A DNA stretch of 64,000 nt from Nectonema munidae. Lineage: Eukaryota > Nematomorpha > Nectonematoida > Nectonematidae. A program made the translations under genes and the position numbers. The stretch's first letter is position 1. Each line of letters begins with the position of its first letter. Location: the NCBI GenBank assembly GCA_030549495.1, contig JAUIRK010000928.1, forward strand, positions 137,001 to 201,000, read 5' to 3'. The notes under the pieces were generated by a model, which saw nothing but the letters and a program-made list of their open reading frames with translations, was not told the DNA's origin and did no database searches. Below, piece after piece: positions 24,845 to 34,762 of the stretch.

Positions 24845-24965
24845 ATTTAGTGGTGAGAGTGTAGGTTTCGATACAGATGGTCTTAGTTCGATTTTTGATC
24901 CTTACTATCTAAAGTCTCTCCAGCTCTGCAAGATTATTCTTCACTTGGATGCGAAATGGACAAAT
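24845..24965 (+). repeat. Possible degenerate tRNA-SINE
   Basis: TAGTGGTGAGAGTGTAGG is followed about 25 bp later by GGTCTTAGTTCGATTTTTG, a spacing and B-box-like word resembling a tRNA-derived SINE head. No tail or second copy was found. Confidence 0.3.
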
Positions 24966-26310
24966 TAATTAATATTTGTCTTATTTTTCTGGAAAATTTT
25001 TCTAAAAATCCAAAGACCTACACATTTATATTTACCACTAGAATATATTTAATTAATATTAAAAGGTAAATCTCATATAGAATTTTTTTTTATTAATTAT
25101 TGGCAAAGGTACAATAATATATTTTTCCACTTATTAGCTTCAATTTATGTTATGTTGTACCTCTTAGCTTTACTAGTTGAAGGTCAGGAGTTAGATCGCC
25201 AAGGCTTCGAACTCTTAAAAATTAATTCATAAAAACTGTAATTAACCATCTTAAGCATAATACGAACATATTGCCTTACGGCGGAAAGTATCTCCAACAA
25301 ACCAACATAGCTTTACTATGAGTAATAGAACTTAAGTCCTGTCAGTGAAATCAGTATTTAGATAACCCAAATAAGGCTTATTATAATTCACAGTACTTTT
25401 TAGGTTATTAAGAATTTCTTCAAATAATGATTCTATTTATAAATAATTTTTTACCGCTTTTGAGTTCTTATACCTGTTTTGTTTTAGCCTTACAATGGTT
25501 GTTAATTTGCTTATATTAAAAAATTAATAGTTTTTTTCTTTTTAATTCCTAAATTTAATATTTATTAGAAAAAAGTTGCCTCTTTTTTTGATATTTCATA
25601 GCAATTTGAAAAATATAAACAAGCTTTTTTCAACATTTAATTTATTTACATAAATTTAGTAATTAGATATTTTAAGAATAGATTATATTTAAAGAATCAT
25701 AGTTTTATTACATATAGTTAAGAAGTAAGGCAACTATCCTTCCCAAACAATTTCGCCCTTCTTTTTTTCTCGCTAAAATTAATCCTCCATTGCATAAAAA
25801 TTTTATAGTATCTTATTTTAGCTGTGAATTTTTTTAATAAGATTCTTCACAAAAATTATTACCATAATAAAGGTGTATAGTGAAAGAGAAAATAAACAAG
25901 AACTAAAATTGTGTGAGGCTCAAATTATTATTAGTAGAGTAGGGAAAGCTAATCTTCAAAATATCATACTAAACACAGATTAACGTAAATTGAAATTATA
26001 AGATTTTAATTTAACTAAAACTAAGTGTATTGCACCTATTCATCAAAGCTCTTGTTTGCTTCCTCTATAATCTAAATTATCTCACTATTTCACTAATAAT
26101 AATTGAATCTATAGACATTTCTATAGAAAAATCAAATTTAGTTAAAAGAATACAATTTTAATATTTATTTATTAAATTTTTAAAAACTAAAAATTACGAA
26201 TAAAATTTTATTTTTTTATAAGAGAACATTAATATTTAAATCCGTTATACTTTTTTAAATGGAACGTAAAATGAGTGTTTAATCAAAGGCATGATTTATC
26301 CCTTTGTTCA

Positions 26311-26660
26311 TTCATCATCATCATCATCATCATTTATTTTTAGAAGGTGGTTTTTCCTCGTAAAAAGGGTGCACCTTCCTTATTCAATATAGAACCATAA
26401 TACAATGCATTTATTAATTTCTTTCATTTACTTCTATCCGCGTTATCTTTCTCCTCTAAATTAAATCTTTTCAAATCCTTGTCAACCACGTTCGTCCATC
26501 TCAGGTGCGGCCTTCCGTTTTTGGTTGTTCCTTCTATTTTCATCTTTGTCTTTGTAATAAAGTTCCATAATTCATAAGATTTTGTTGGAGCAGAAGTTTT
26601 ACTGCCGGATGCCCCTTGACGTAAACCCTCCTCCTTTCTCACTCTGGGCTTGGGACCAGA
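26311..26660 (-). mobile_element. LINE 3' end with trinucleotide tail
   Basis: The minus-strand frame contains GRPHLRWTNVVDKDLKRFNL, then NADRSKW, the standard C-terminal segment of many invertebrate LINE polymerases. It is followed on that strand by about 100 bp of 3' UTR and a short TGA repeat (26311-26332), which probably marks the element's 3' terminus. The rest of the element is absent, as usual for 5' truncated insertions. Confidence 0.65.
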
Positions 26661-26739
26661 CGATGGTGGAGTTCATTTCTATAAACAAAAGTTTCATGCT
26701 AAAATTAACTGCTTTGAGTCCAATACCTGCTATATCAGT

Positions 26740-26790
26740 CAGTGGCGTAGCCAGGGCAGGGCCTATGCTCCAAAATTATTTGATCTAACA
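26740..26790. mobile_element. hAT transposon terminus, isolated
   Basis: It begins CAGTGGCGTAGCCAGGGCAG, a terminal sequence common to hAT elements. I find no matching opposite end or 8 bp duplication nearby, so the element is truncated. The right limit given here is nominal. Confidence 0.4.
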
Positions 26791-27144
26791 ACAATTAATC
26801 TTAAATCAACTGTACTAACTAATGAATTATTTTTAGGTAAATTTTTAGTTGCGTAGACTAACTACTCTAGATCGTTTTTGTCAGGTCTTATCGATGACGC
26901 CTTTTTGCAAACTAATGCTACTCCTCTTGAACAGTTCTATAAATTAACGTATTAATAGATAATAAGAATACACCAGAAAACCTAGTAAACAAAGTTTGGG
27001 TCAATTAAATAATCGTATTGTGTTAAAATCATTGTTATTATAAATTAAAAAGCTATAGATTTCTATCCTATATGAAGAAAAAGAATATTTTGTTAACATA
27101 TCACACAGAAAAATAACCAATATGTTAATTATTTTAGTGTATTA

Positions 27145-27299
27145 GGAGTCATTCACAATTGATGTCAAACTTTTTTTACTTAATTTTACCCCGCCCTCGT
27201 CCTCACTTTTGACTATTTAATTAGTTTACAAATTCTTCATTTATCAACTTATCGACACTCTCCCTTTAGTCTTTCATTGACATCAATTGTGAATGACCC
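27145..27299. mobile_element. Harbinger-like MITE with TTA duplications
   Basis: The inverted ends are GGAGTCATTCACAATTGATG (left) and GGGTCATTCACAATTGATG (right, on the other strand), about 22 bp each. TTA lies on both outer sides, and the whole is 155 bp with no coding capacity. The TTA duplication suits the PIF/Harbinger superfamily. The arms differ by very little, so it is not very old. Confidence 0.7.
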
Positions 27300-28736
27300 T
27301 TAATTTGTTCTAAAAAGCCAGAAAGTTATATATATATATAGAAAGAGAGAGAGAAAGAAATTTTTATAATGGTATATTTCATTTTATGTAAGCTTGCATA
27401 TTATTATACATTTAATTGAAAAACACATGAAATCTTTTTCAATTCCATAATGGTGAACCAATGCTTAAGTGAAAGGTGTTACTCAAAATCGAAACCGTGC
27501 TATATCTATGCTCGCACTAAATAAAGTCCTACTATGCGACGTATTTCTGTATTTTACGCTGCAAATCACACACTAAAATTAACTCCCACATAACAATATA
27601 TGATAATTTGTTTTACTACAAGAATGTTTATCATTGAACAAAAAATAAATTAAGAAGTTGAAGATGATTTTTTGAAATGAAAATGTACAGTTTACTAAAA
27701 TTCAATGCAGAAAAGCTTTTTTGCTCTTTGTGGGCTGAGAATAATATTAAAAATTTATATTTAAAAATTATCCAAATTTATTTTCATTTAATGCAAAATT
27801 TTATTGGAAAACTTTCTATATGAACAATTCAATAAAACTCTATTCAAAAAATCAATTTTTCATTACATATAGCCAGAATGAAAATAAAGATGAGATAGTG
27901 TATTGAGTAAGCCTCATGTATATTATTTTCTGCTCGATCAAGCAAGCTAAGCCTACTACCTACTACAACTAGGCGCACTTTTTTGCAAGTTTTTTTCTTG
28001 TTGTTGCTGTTAGCCCCTCTTTATATGAGTATAATCTATCAGTTCAAAACAAAGCTTTGTTTAAACTGAGAGAGTATCTCCATAAAAGCAAATACTCTCA
28101 GGGAAAAGTGTAGAATTTTGTTACACTTTTTCAACAGCAGCGATAAACCAGTGTAATTTCAGCCCACCCGCAAAAATCCACCATAAGGTGCTGCTGGCTT
28201 CTACATATGGCTAGAAATAATATATATATATTTATAATATATAATACATTTAAATGAGTCAGATCCAAGCTTCTGCTAAACGGTTTCCCCACAAAGTAAG
28301 TAATTAATTAATTTTGTATTACAATAAATTCTTCTTCTTAAAATAGGTTAATTATTTTGCATGACTTTGACCATAAGTGAATAGGTTTCAGTGTCGTGAA
28401 AATATGTGCGCAGTTAATTTTTTTTCTTGTTAATTTTCCATGAGTATTTAACAATTATAAAATAGTTAAATATTTCGATTACTCAAAGACAGAACCTGAA
28501 ATCACAATATTTTCATAATAGTAAAAATCAATCTTGTATTCTAAATTTAATTTTAAGTAGACATTCTTTGCTTGAATGTTTTGATTACCGACTCCAATCA
28601 TATAATTACCACATAATATATAAAAATAGTTACAACATAAATATCTTAAACAATCTCTTAAATGCATATTTATTTTTAGATAAAGCTATCCATTTTATTT
28701 GCTAATTCATGGTTGATCCTTATACTTTAAAGATAT
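27300..28736. other. virilizer upstream region
   Basis: Contains a short TA run and GA run (27331-27358) and several small hairpins near 28040-28160, for example CTGAGAGAGTAT facing ATACTCTCAG. No TATA box or initiator stands out. A 5' UTR exon or intron could be present, but I cannot place one. Confidence 0.35.
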
Positions 28737-31700
28737 ATGGAAAAGTCTAAGGAGATGGAATTGCTCTTTTTTGATACCTTTTCTCATATTTCAGAGCAAG
28801 AAAAACTAAACCTAGATTTCATAGACTTTCCAATTCCTGTTTTTGTGTCAGAAATAAGAGTTATCCCACTGGGCACATGCGTTAAAGCGAATTTTCCTGG
28901 TGGAATGCGATTAGGCGCTACGAACCCGTCAGTTATCCACTTGGAATTCTTCATTAACAATTCCCTCAATCCAGAAAGTTCGGTTTTTGAAAAGCTGAGC
29001 ACGCTGAATTATTGTCACAATGTGGAAATTATGAGCAAGCCAGATATCAACGTTCCAACAAATAGCTTAGTGATTAAAGGCATCTACTCCACTCTTACTT
29101 TGGCTATATACGGTAATATTAGTGAGCCAGAAGTCTCACCACAAAAGGAAGTTGAAGACGGGGATGTTGCTTTATCATCAGCTCTAAGTGACGACATTTC
29201 AGCTAGTAAGCTTAATTTGAATGAAACGCCATTAGACGCAAGCGAAAATAATAAGAAGGCAACTGGAATGGCTGTTAGCACATTTGATGATACTGCTGTT
29301 GCTCTTTTGCCGGGCATTAATGATAGGAAAAAGATCAGTTTGAATTTGGGTTCTGGAAAAAAGTTGGAAACGAATTCTGCCGTCATTTTGAAAGCTTCAT
29401 CAAAGATGAAAAGTTTGTCACCAATAATTTCGGCAAGTCAAGAAAAGGTTGTTGTTACACCATCTACCTCAACAATAAATCTTTCCGATTGGAAGATGAA
29501 TTTATTTGCTCAGAATCTACCACCTGGTATTAACGCTGATGAATTTGCCAAAGATGCTTTGCCTCCATCTACTCTCCTAACTGCCGTAAACTCTCAAGTG
29601 AGTGTGGATGAAGAAGTTGATTCCTTTGAATCTGAAAAAAATGCGAAAAATACCTCTGATCCTTCCAGAACTTGTGATTCATGGAACGAATTGCTTGAAG
29701 CCAATATCATTGATAAAACAACCTTTGACTTTAATTCTCTTGCTATTAGAAATTTGAAACACTTTGACCAATTAATTCACTTTTCCCACTCTCATATTTT
29801 ATCGCGGCAATACGGTGAGAGTGTATCCAATGATGATAGTGTTGCTGAAAAAGAGTTGATTCGACTCAAACAATTCGCCATGCCAGATAACGTTGATGAG
29901 TTGCCTTTTTTCGCAGAAGGCGATATCTCCACCATTCAAAAATGGATTGAAATCATCGACAGCCTGTTAAGTTCGCTCAGTGTAGCAGATATACGGCGTT
30001 TTTCGCAAAATCAACAGCATTTGCTCTGCATCCATTGTGTAAACTTTTTGTCCTACATTCGAGGAAACTTTCAGCGCAACTCCTCTCCCTACATCGAGAA
30101 GAACTTGAGCGCGGCGCTCGACCTGACTTCTCTACTCTTACTCTCTTCCAAGCGATTCGTCATTGACTCACTGATTTCTTCAAACCTTTTTGACACGATA
30201 ATGCACCTCTTTGATGAAATCGTCTTCAATGGCAAGAATGCACTGAGGATGCACTTTAAAACGCTGCTCAACTTCCTCTACATCTTTAACCTGTTCCTCA
30301 CACTCCCTCTTCTGCTTCAGCATTGCAATTACGCAGAAAAAAAGTCGCCTTTCTTTGAAAAGATGTACACTCGTTTTGTTAAATTTCTTTGCTTTAGCGA
30401 CCTTAGCGTGGGAACAGCCCAATTCAACATCATTTCTCGATATATTCGACATATGCTTCGCAAAATGAACTTATCCTATCTGCTTATGCTGTTTGTTTCA
30501 GTTGTTAAGGATAATGTCATTAATGAAAAGTGTATACTTTTTAGTGATGTTCCTCATGATTCAGACGATAGGCGTATTCCATCCTTTTCCTATTCGATTC
30601 TGGGGTACTTGTTAAAGACAATTTTAGCTCAAATTAATTCTATCAACACTCAAACCTCGCTTACTTCATTAAAAACAATTCATGATTTTATTTTCACCAA
30701 AAATTTTACACCATTTATGCCCGAAGTTGAAATACAATCCGTATTTTTGCTCTTCAATTCTTCAAAGTTCTTTTCAGCGTTTCATCTTCTATTTGTCTAC
30801 TGCGTCCAAAACAACTACTTTGTTTTAATAAACCATATGACGTCTCTTCTAGACGCTTTTATTTCACAACCGACAGGCCTGGCGGTTTTATCCAATCATT
30901 CAGTTTTTTTGAAGTTCATTTCCTATTTTTTCACTCCGCTGGTTTCCTCAAAACCGGGAGAGCATTGTAACGTGGATCCATCTAAATCCTTTCTTGAGTT
31001 TGCACGTCACCTTTTGCTTTCATTTTCAATTTTTTATTGCTTTGATGAGATCGCGTTTTATTTATCTTCTTCGAGTGAGCTGGAAGATCAGTCTAAATTT
31101 CTCTTAGAAGCTTTTCAAACTTTGAATTCACACACTAGCTCTAGTCATGGAATGGCCACCTTAATCAAATTTTGCCACTTTCCTCAATTCTTTGTCCACA
31201 TTTTACTTTTCCTTCAAATGAATGAAGAAGTCGCGTTCCAATCAACTGTCAAAAAAGCATGTTCCTGTTATGCTCTCAAAATCGTTTTTTATTTCTTACG
31301 TGATTCTGACAATGTCTTGCCTCTTCTTCGAACCATCGACTACGCTAATAAATTTTTTAGCAAACGAATTCACTCGTCTCTTTCCACCGATCGCTTAATA
31401 ACACAACATCCAGAACTTGCCATCTGGTTTACTCCAATAAAAACCCATTCCACGAGTACTCCTTTAGTTACGCATGTTACAACTAAACTAATTTGCATAT
31501 CAACCTTGTGTAGTTCATTAAATGCTTATGCTAGTCAATCAAATTTCAATTTCCCACATATATACACAATTCTACGAATCATCAAGTATATTTGCTTATT
31601 TGATATTAATAAGAATGACGATGCCATCCTTAACGAAACCATGATGAATGATAGAGTAAATTCTGCCTTTTCTCTTCTTCAGTTTCAAGAAAATAATGGC

Positions 31701-34289
31701 TTTGAAGCAGTAGTATCAATCTTGGAACACATTGTAGAGACTTGTCCTTTATTTTTGCTCAATCCTTCTTTCTTGAGTGACCAATCAAATATGCTTATTT
31801 TGAAAATCATAAATTGCTGTCTTTTTTTGCTCAAGCATGCCGTAGTCATTGACCAAACGAAGTGTGGATCTGATTGTGCTTCAGAGTCAACTTCTACTTT
31901 GCTTTCTAGTTATGTTAAAAACGTTGACTTAGTTCGTCTACTCTGCTTACTTTATGCAAACATCCATGACTGTGAGGCGTCTTACTTAAATAATGAACGC
32001 GATTCCATACTACGGGAAAGTTGTTTTAACCAAAGAAACATCCTAAACTGTATTGATACTCTGATTCTTCAAACGATAATCACCTTTTTTCATCAAAGCC
32101 TCATACCAATCAATAATTGGGAGAGGCGCGAAGGAGAGGATAAGTGCAATAATAATTCGGAAGAAATTAAAAGAAATCATGACTGTGAAGATCGTGATAG
32201 TGATGAAAATGACAAAGAGGAAGTTTCTGATCTGAGGGATAAAGAAGATGAAAATACTAGTAAAAAGTATTCTGGAAGAAATACCATTTTAAGAATCGTA
32301 TTTGAGTTTATGTTTGCATCCCCTAAACACATTCTCCCCTCCTTCAAAATTTTGATATCCTTTCTTCCAATTCCTAAAGCATACAAAATTTATAAGGGTG
32401 AAACGTCAGAAAAGTGCAACGCCGATGATGAATCAAGGCAAATACACGAATACATGTCGACTGTAAGAAGTCTGCTTTTCAAATCCTTTTCACTCTTTGC
32501 TCCTGAAATCAAACGCATGCACTTCATCTTTCTGCGAAGCAATAACCCAATCATTCTAACTCTCTTGATTCAACTCTCCCTTAGCTTACTTGGTCTTGAT
32601 TCCAGTTTCGCCATTCTCATAACCAGACTTTATCTCTGTGCTTTAAAGAACCAAGGCTGCTTAAATTATTACTCTTACGATGACGCCAACATCAACAACG
32701 AAATATGTGATAGTGACAAAGACCTGTTCTGCGAAGACAACGTTGAAGGTGCCGATGATACGGATGAGTATGACCTAGCTGCTTTGATCTCAAGAAAGTC
32801 ACTCTTTGAGTCTAAAGTCATTGCGTGCTTAGCAAGACTGACTTACCATTGCACTTTCAAGACAGCTTTAATTACTCTGGTAGCTCCTCCTATTGCATCA
32901 TCTTATCCTTCAGACGCTACGAGCCTGAACTTCCACGAAATATTTACAACTTTGGTGAAGTCCTTCAACGAAGATCTCGGTATAAGCAAGACTTCCGCTG
33001 CTCAAATGCGCTCCAACCACAAGGAAGGATTTTTACTCAGCTTGTTCACAAATCTTTGCGATATTGACATTTGCTTTGCCCTCTTTCCCGATGCTAATTA
33101 TAACGATCTGCAAAAACAAAGTGACATGTTATTACACCGAGAGTTGACGAAGTTGATCTGTGGCGAAATTTTGGAGAAAGTTAATCAACATCAAAAAATA
33201 GGAGTTTCTTTGCAGCCAAGCATTTTCATCAAAATACTTGAACTTTGCAATACTCTTATCAAAAATGACATTGGCTTTTCTAGTCTAAAAAGCACTATAT
33301 GGAAGCATGCTCCAATATCTGTGATCAATATTGTTACCACAAGTTTGCAAATGATAGCTCCTCTTTCAAAGACACCACAGACTGTTTTTCATATGTTGAA
33401 TTTATTGCTTCAATTTTTACATGCTCTCATCTTGATCAGTGATGAAAAGGGTTCTTCCTCTAGTTTGCCAGCCTATGTTTTGAGAACGAATTCAGTGAGT
33501 GTGAATCAGTTGAAAGAAGTTTTGCACTGGGGCAAAGAAGGAAAACAAAATGTGTTAGTAGCATTGAAAATTTATTTATTGGAGCAGTTAGCCAATGACA
33601 ACGACGATGAAGAGGGGGATGAGGGTTGTGGCAGCGGATCTGTTGATTGGAATGAACTTCTCACTTCTGTCAATTCTTTAATAGCTTTACTCAACAAAGG
33701 AGTTAGTAAAAGTCAAACCACTCCCATACTTGAATTTCCACAGCCTCAGTCCCTTTCACGTATTTTTCAGAACAAATCTTGTCTTCAATTTGTTACAAAG
33801 TCTTTTCAAGTAAAAGTCTCCTCAAATCTGCAGAATGATAATGAAAACACGGCAAAAGATTTCACTGAGCATAAGTACTTTGAATTTTTAAAAATTTATT
33901 CAAATGACGAGCTATCTTCAAAGATTAATCTAGAGAGTTTACAAGATTGCATGGATGATAATCAAGAAGTTTCACAACAACTTACGATGATAAATAAAAG
34001 ATTGCCAAAATTTTCGCACTTAGTCTCAATGTCTAGGTCTAAAATCGCCGGAATCAAAGAATTTGATTTCAGGAAAGTTAAAAAAACAAATTTACTAACG
34101 TCATCATCAACAAATGCAAATCTCTTAGGTACAAATGAGTCTGCCTCTTCGAACCAAATTGCTTCTTCCATTTTCAACGAAGCGAAGAAGAGTAAAGAGG
34201 TTGTTGAGGATAAGAAAGGAAATAAATTAAGTCGTAATAAGTCCAATTACCACATTAAAATCTGGGATTACAAAAATATCACTGAATAG
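28737..34289 (+). CDS. vir: virilizer / VIRMA, m6A methyltransferase complex scaffold, single exon
   Basis: This is the VIRMA/virilizer subunit of the nuclear m6A writer. It bridges METTL3-METTL14 with WTAP, HAKAI and ZC3H13; in flies it also acts in sex-specific splicing. The frame is open for 1850 codons, close to the fly and human lengths. The N-terminal vir domain is clear: ELLFFDTFSH (about residues 8-17), VFVSEIRVIPLG, FPGGMRLGATNPS and TLAIYGN (to about 127). A low-complexity linker follows, then a long helical ARM-like region. Its later blocks align with human VIRMA, including LFAPEIKRMHFIFLRSNNP and VDWNELLTSVNSLIALL. An acidic, charged insert lies near residues 1130-1180. The C-terminus (ends NITE) lacks the RG-rich tail of the vertebrate protein. 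The start was chosen because it lies just before the conserved LLFFDTF motif. No introns occur, unlike both neighbours. Intactness over 5.5 kb indicates selection. Confidence 0.97.
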   Translation: MEKSKEMELLFFDTFSHISEQEKLNLDFIDFPIPVFVSEIRVIPLGTCVKANFPGGMRLGATNPSVIHLEFFINNSLNPESSVFEKLSTLNYCHNVEIMSKPDINVPTNSLVIKGIYSTLTLAIYGNISEPEVSPQKEVEDGDVALSSALSDDISASKLNLNETPLDASENNKKATGMAVSTFDDTAVALLPGINDRKKISLNLGSGKKLETNSAVILKASSKMKSLSPIISASQEKVVVTPSTSTINLSDWKMNLFAQNLPPGINADEFAKDALPPSTLLTAVNSQVSVDEEVDSFESEKNAKNTSDPSRTCDSWNELLEANIIDKTTFDFNSLAIRNLKHFDQLIHFSHSHILSRQYGESVSNDDSVAEKELIRLKQFAMPDNVDELPFFAEGDISTIQKWIEIIDSLLSSLSVADIRRFSQNQQHLLCIHCVNFLSYIRGNFQRNSSPYIEKNLSAALDLTSLLLLSSKRFVIDSLISSNLFDTIMHLFDEIVFNGKNALRMHFKTLLNFLYIFNLFLTLPLLLQHCNYAEKKSPFFEKMYTRFVKFLCFSDLSVGTAQFNIISRYIRHMLRKMNLSYLLMLFVSVVKDNVINEKCILFSDVPHDSDDRRIPSFSYSILGYLLKTILAQINSINTQTSLTSLKTIHDFIFTKNFTPFMPEVEIQSVFLLFNSSKFFSAFHLLFVYCVQNNYFVLINHMTSLLDAFISQPTGLAVLSNHSVFLKFISYFFTPLVSSKPGEHCNVDPSKSFLEFARHLLLSFSIFYCFDEIAFYLSSSSELEDQSKFLLEAFQTLNSHTSSSHGMATLIKFCHFPQFFVHILLFLQMNEEVAFQSTVKKACSCYALKIVFYFLRDSDNVLPLLRTIDYANKFFSKRIHSSLSTDRLITQHPELAIWFTPIKTHSTSTPLVTHVTTKLICISTLCSSLNAYASQSNFNFPHIYTILRIIKYICLFDINKNDDAILNETMMNDRVNSAFSLLQFQENNGFEAVVSILEHIVETCPLFLLNPSFLSDQSNMLILKIINCCLFLLKHAVVIDQTKCGSDCASESTSTLLSSYVKNVDLVRLLCLLYANIHDCEASYLNNERDSILRESCFNQRNILNCIDTLILQTIITFFHQSLIPINNWERREGEDKCNNNSEEIKRNHDCEDRDSDENDKEEVSDLRDKEDENTSKKYSGRNTILRIVFEFMFASPKHILPSFKILISFLPIPKAYKIYKGETSEKCNADDESRQIHEYMSTVRSLLFKSFSLFAPEIKRMHFIFLRSNNPIILTLLIQLSLSLLGLDSSFAILITRLYLCALKNQGCLNYYSYDDANINNEICDSDKDLFCEDNVEGADDTDEYDLAALISRKSLFESKVIACLARLTYHCTFKTALITLVAPPIASSYPSDATSLNFHEIFTTLVKSFNEDLGISKTSAAQMRSNHKEGFLLSLFTNLCDIDICFALFPDANYNDLQKQSDMLLHRELTKLICGEILEKVNQHQKIGVSLQPSIFIKILELCNTLIKNDIGFSSLKSTIWKHAPISVINIVTTSLQMIAPLSKTPQTVFHMLNLLLQFLHALILISDEKGSSSSLPAYVLRTNSVSVNQLKEVLHWGKEGKQNVLVALKIYLLEQLANDNDDEEGDEGCGSGSVDWNELLTSVNSLIALLNKGVSKSQTTPILEFPQPQSLSRIFQNKSCLQFVTKSFQVKVSSNLQNDNENTAKDFTEHKYFEFLKIYSNDELSSKINLESLQDCMDDNQEVSQQLTMINKRLPKFSHLVSMSRSKIAGIKEFDFRKVKKTNLLTSSSTNANLLGTNESASSNQIASSIFNEAKKSKEVVEDKKGNKLSRNKSNYHIKIWDYKNITE

Positions 34290-34441
34290 TTCTATTTGTT
34301 AGCGTGTCACTCACTGGTTCCACTATCACCAAAGAAATGCTGTTAAAGGCGACTTCATTTTAAAGAACGCATACTCATTTTTTATATTCACAGATGGCAT
34401 TACGATTAGTTTTATTTTAGTTTAATTTCACTGCATTCAAA

Positions 34442-34546
34442 ATGACAGATCGGATTCATTCTCAAGGCACGCCACTCATCAACTATCAAGAAAGCGACGC
34501 GAACCGCGTATTATTTGCTTTTTCGGAAATGCACTTGTTAAATAAG
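34442..34546 (+). CDS. Possible short first exon (35 codons) in the virilizer-PIGT gap
   Basis: An ATG at 34442 in fair context opens a frame with markedly mixed codons (starts MTDRIHSQGTPLINYQ, ends AFSEMHLLNK), directly followed by a good donor, AAG|GTAAAT. If unspliced it ends at 34594 (50 residues). An in-frame TAG lies shortly upstream. It looks more coding-like than its AT-rich surroundings. I recognise no family and found no second exon. It lies inside what should be the virilizer 3' UTR and antisense to PIGT, so it could instead be a chance frame or a small uORF-like peptide. Confidence 0.35.
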
Positions 34547-34667
34547 GTAAATTTAGTATCACTCTTCCTCTGCACAACACACAAACGCAAATGATCTTTC
34601 ATTTGAATTATCAAGTGCTTTTAGCGTTGTTTCAAGCTCCTATATTTTTGTTATTATCGACAATGCT

Positions 34668-34673
34668 AATAAA
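34668..34673 (+). promoter_or_regulatory. virilizer polyadenylation signal AATAAA
   Basis: The first AATAAA after the virilizer stop, 378 bp downstream, facing the PIGT signal on the other strand about 30 bp away. Confidence 0.55.
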
Positions 34674-34701
34674 TTTAAGAAAAATTCATCTCTATTAAAC
34701 A

Positions 34702-34707
34702 TTTATT
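34702..34707 (-). promoter_or_regulatory. PIGT polyadenylation signal AATAAA
   Basis: TTTATT on the plus strand reads AATAAA on the PIGT strand, 55 bp after the PIGT stop codon. Together with the virilizer signal it places the two mRNA ends next to or over each other. Confidence 0.65.
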
Positions 34708-34762
34708 TTTTAAAATATACATAAGGGTACAACAAACTATACACATAAGCACTTGTAAGTAA

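Noticed and set aside
28784-34246. Several antisense open frames inside virilizer
   Set aside because: They mirror the strong coding frame on the plus strand and match no family.
28737-34289. virilizer as a recent processed pseudogene
   Set aside because: The frame is intact over 5.5 kb and no poly(A) tail or flanking direct repeat is visible, so I treat it as a functional gene of uncertain intron history.
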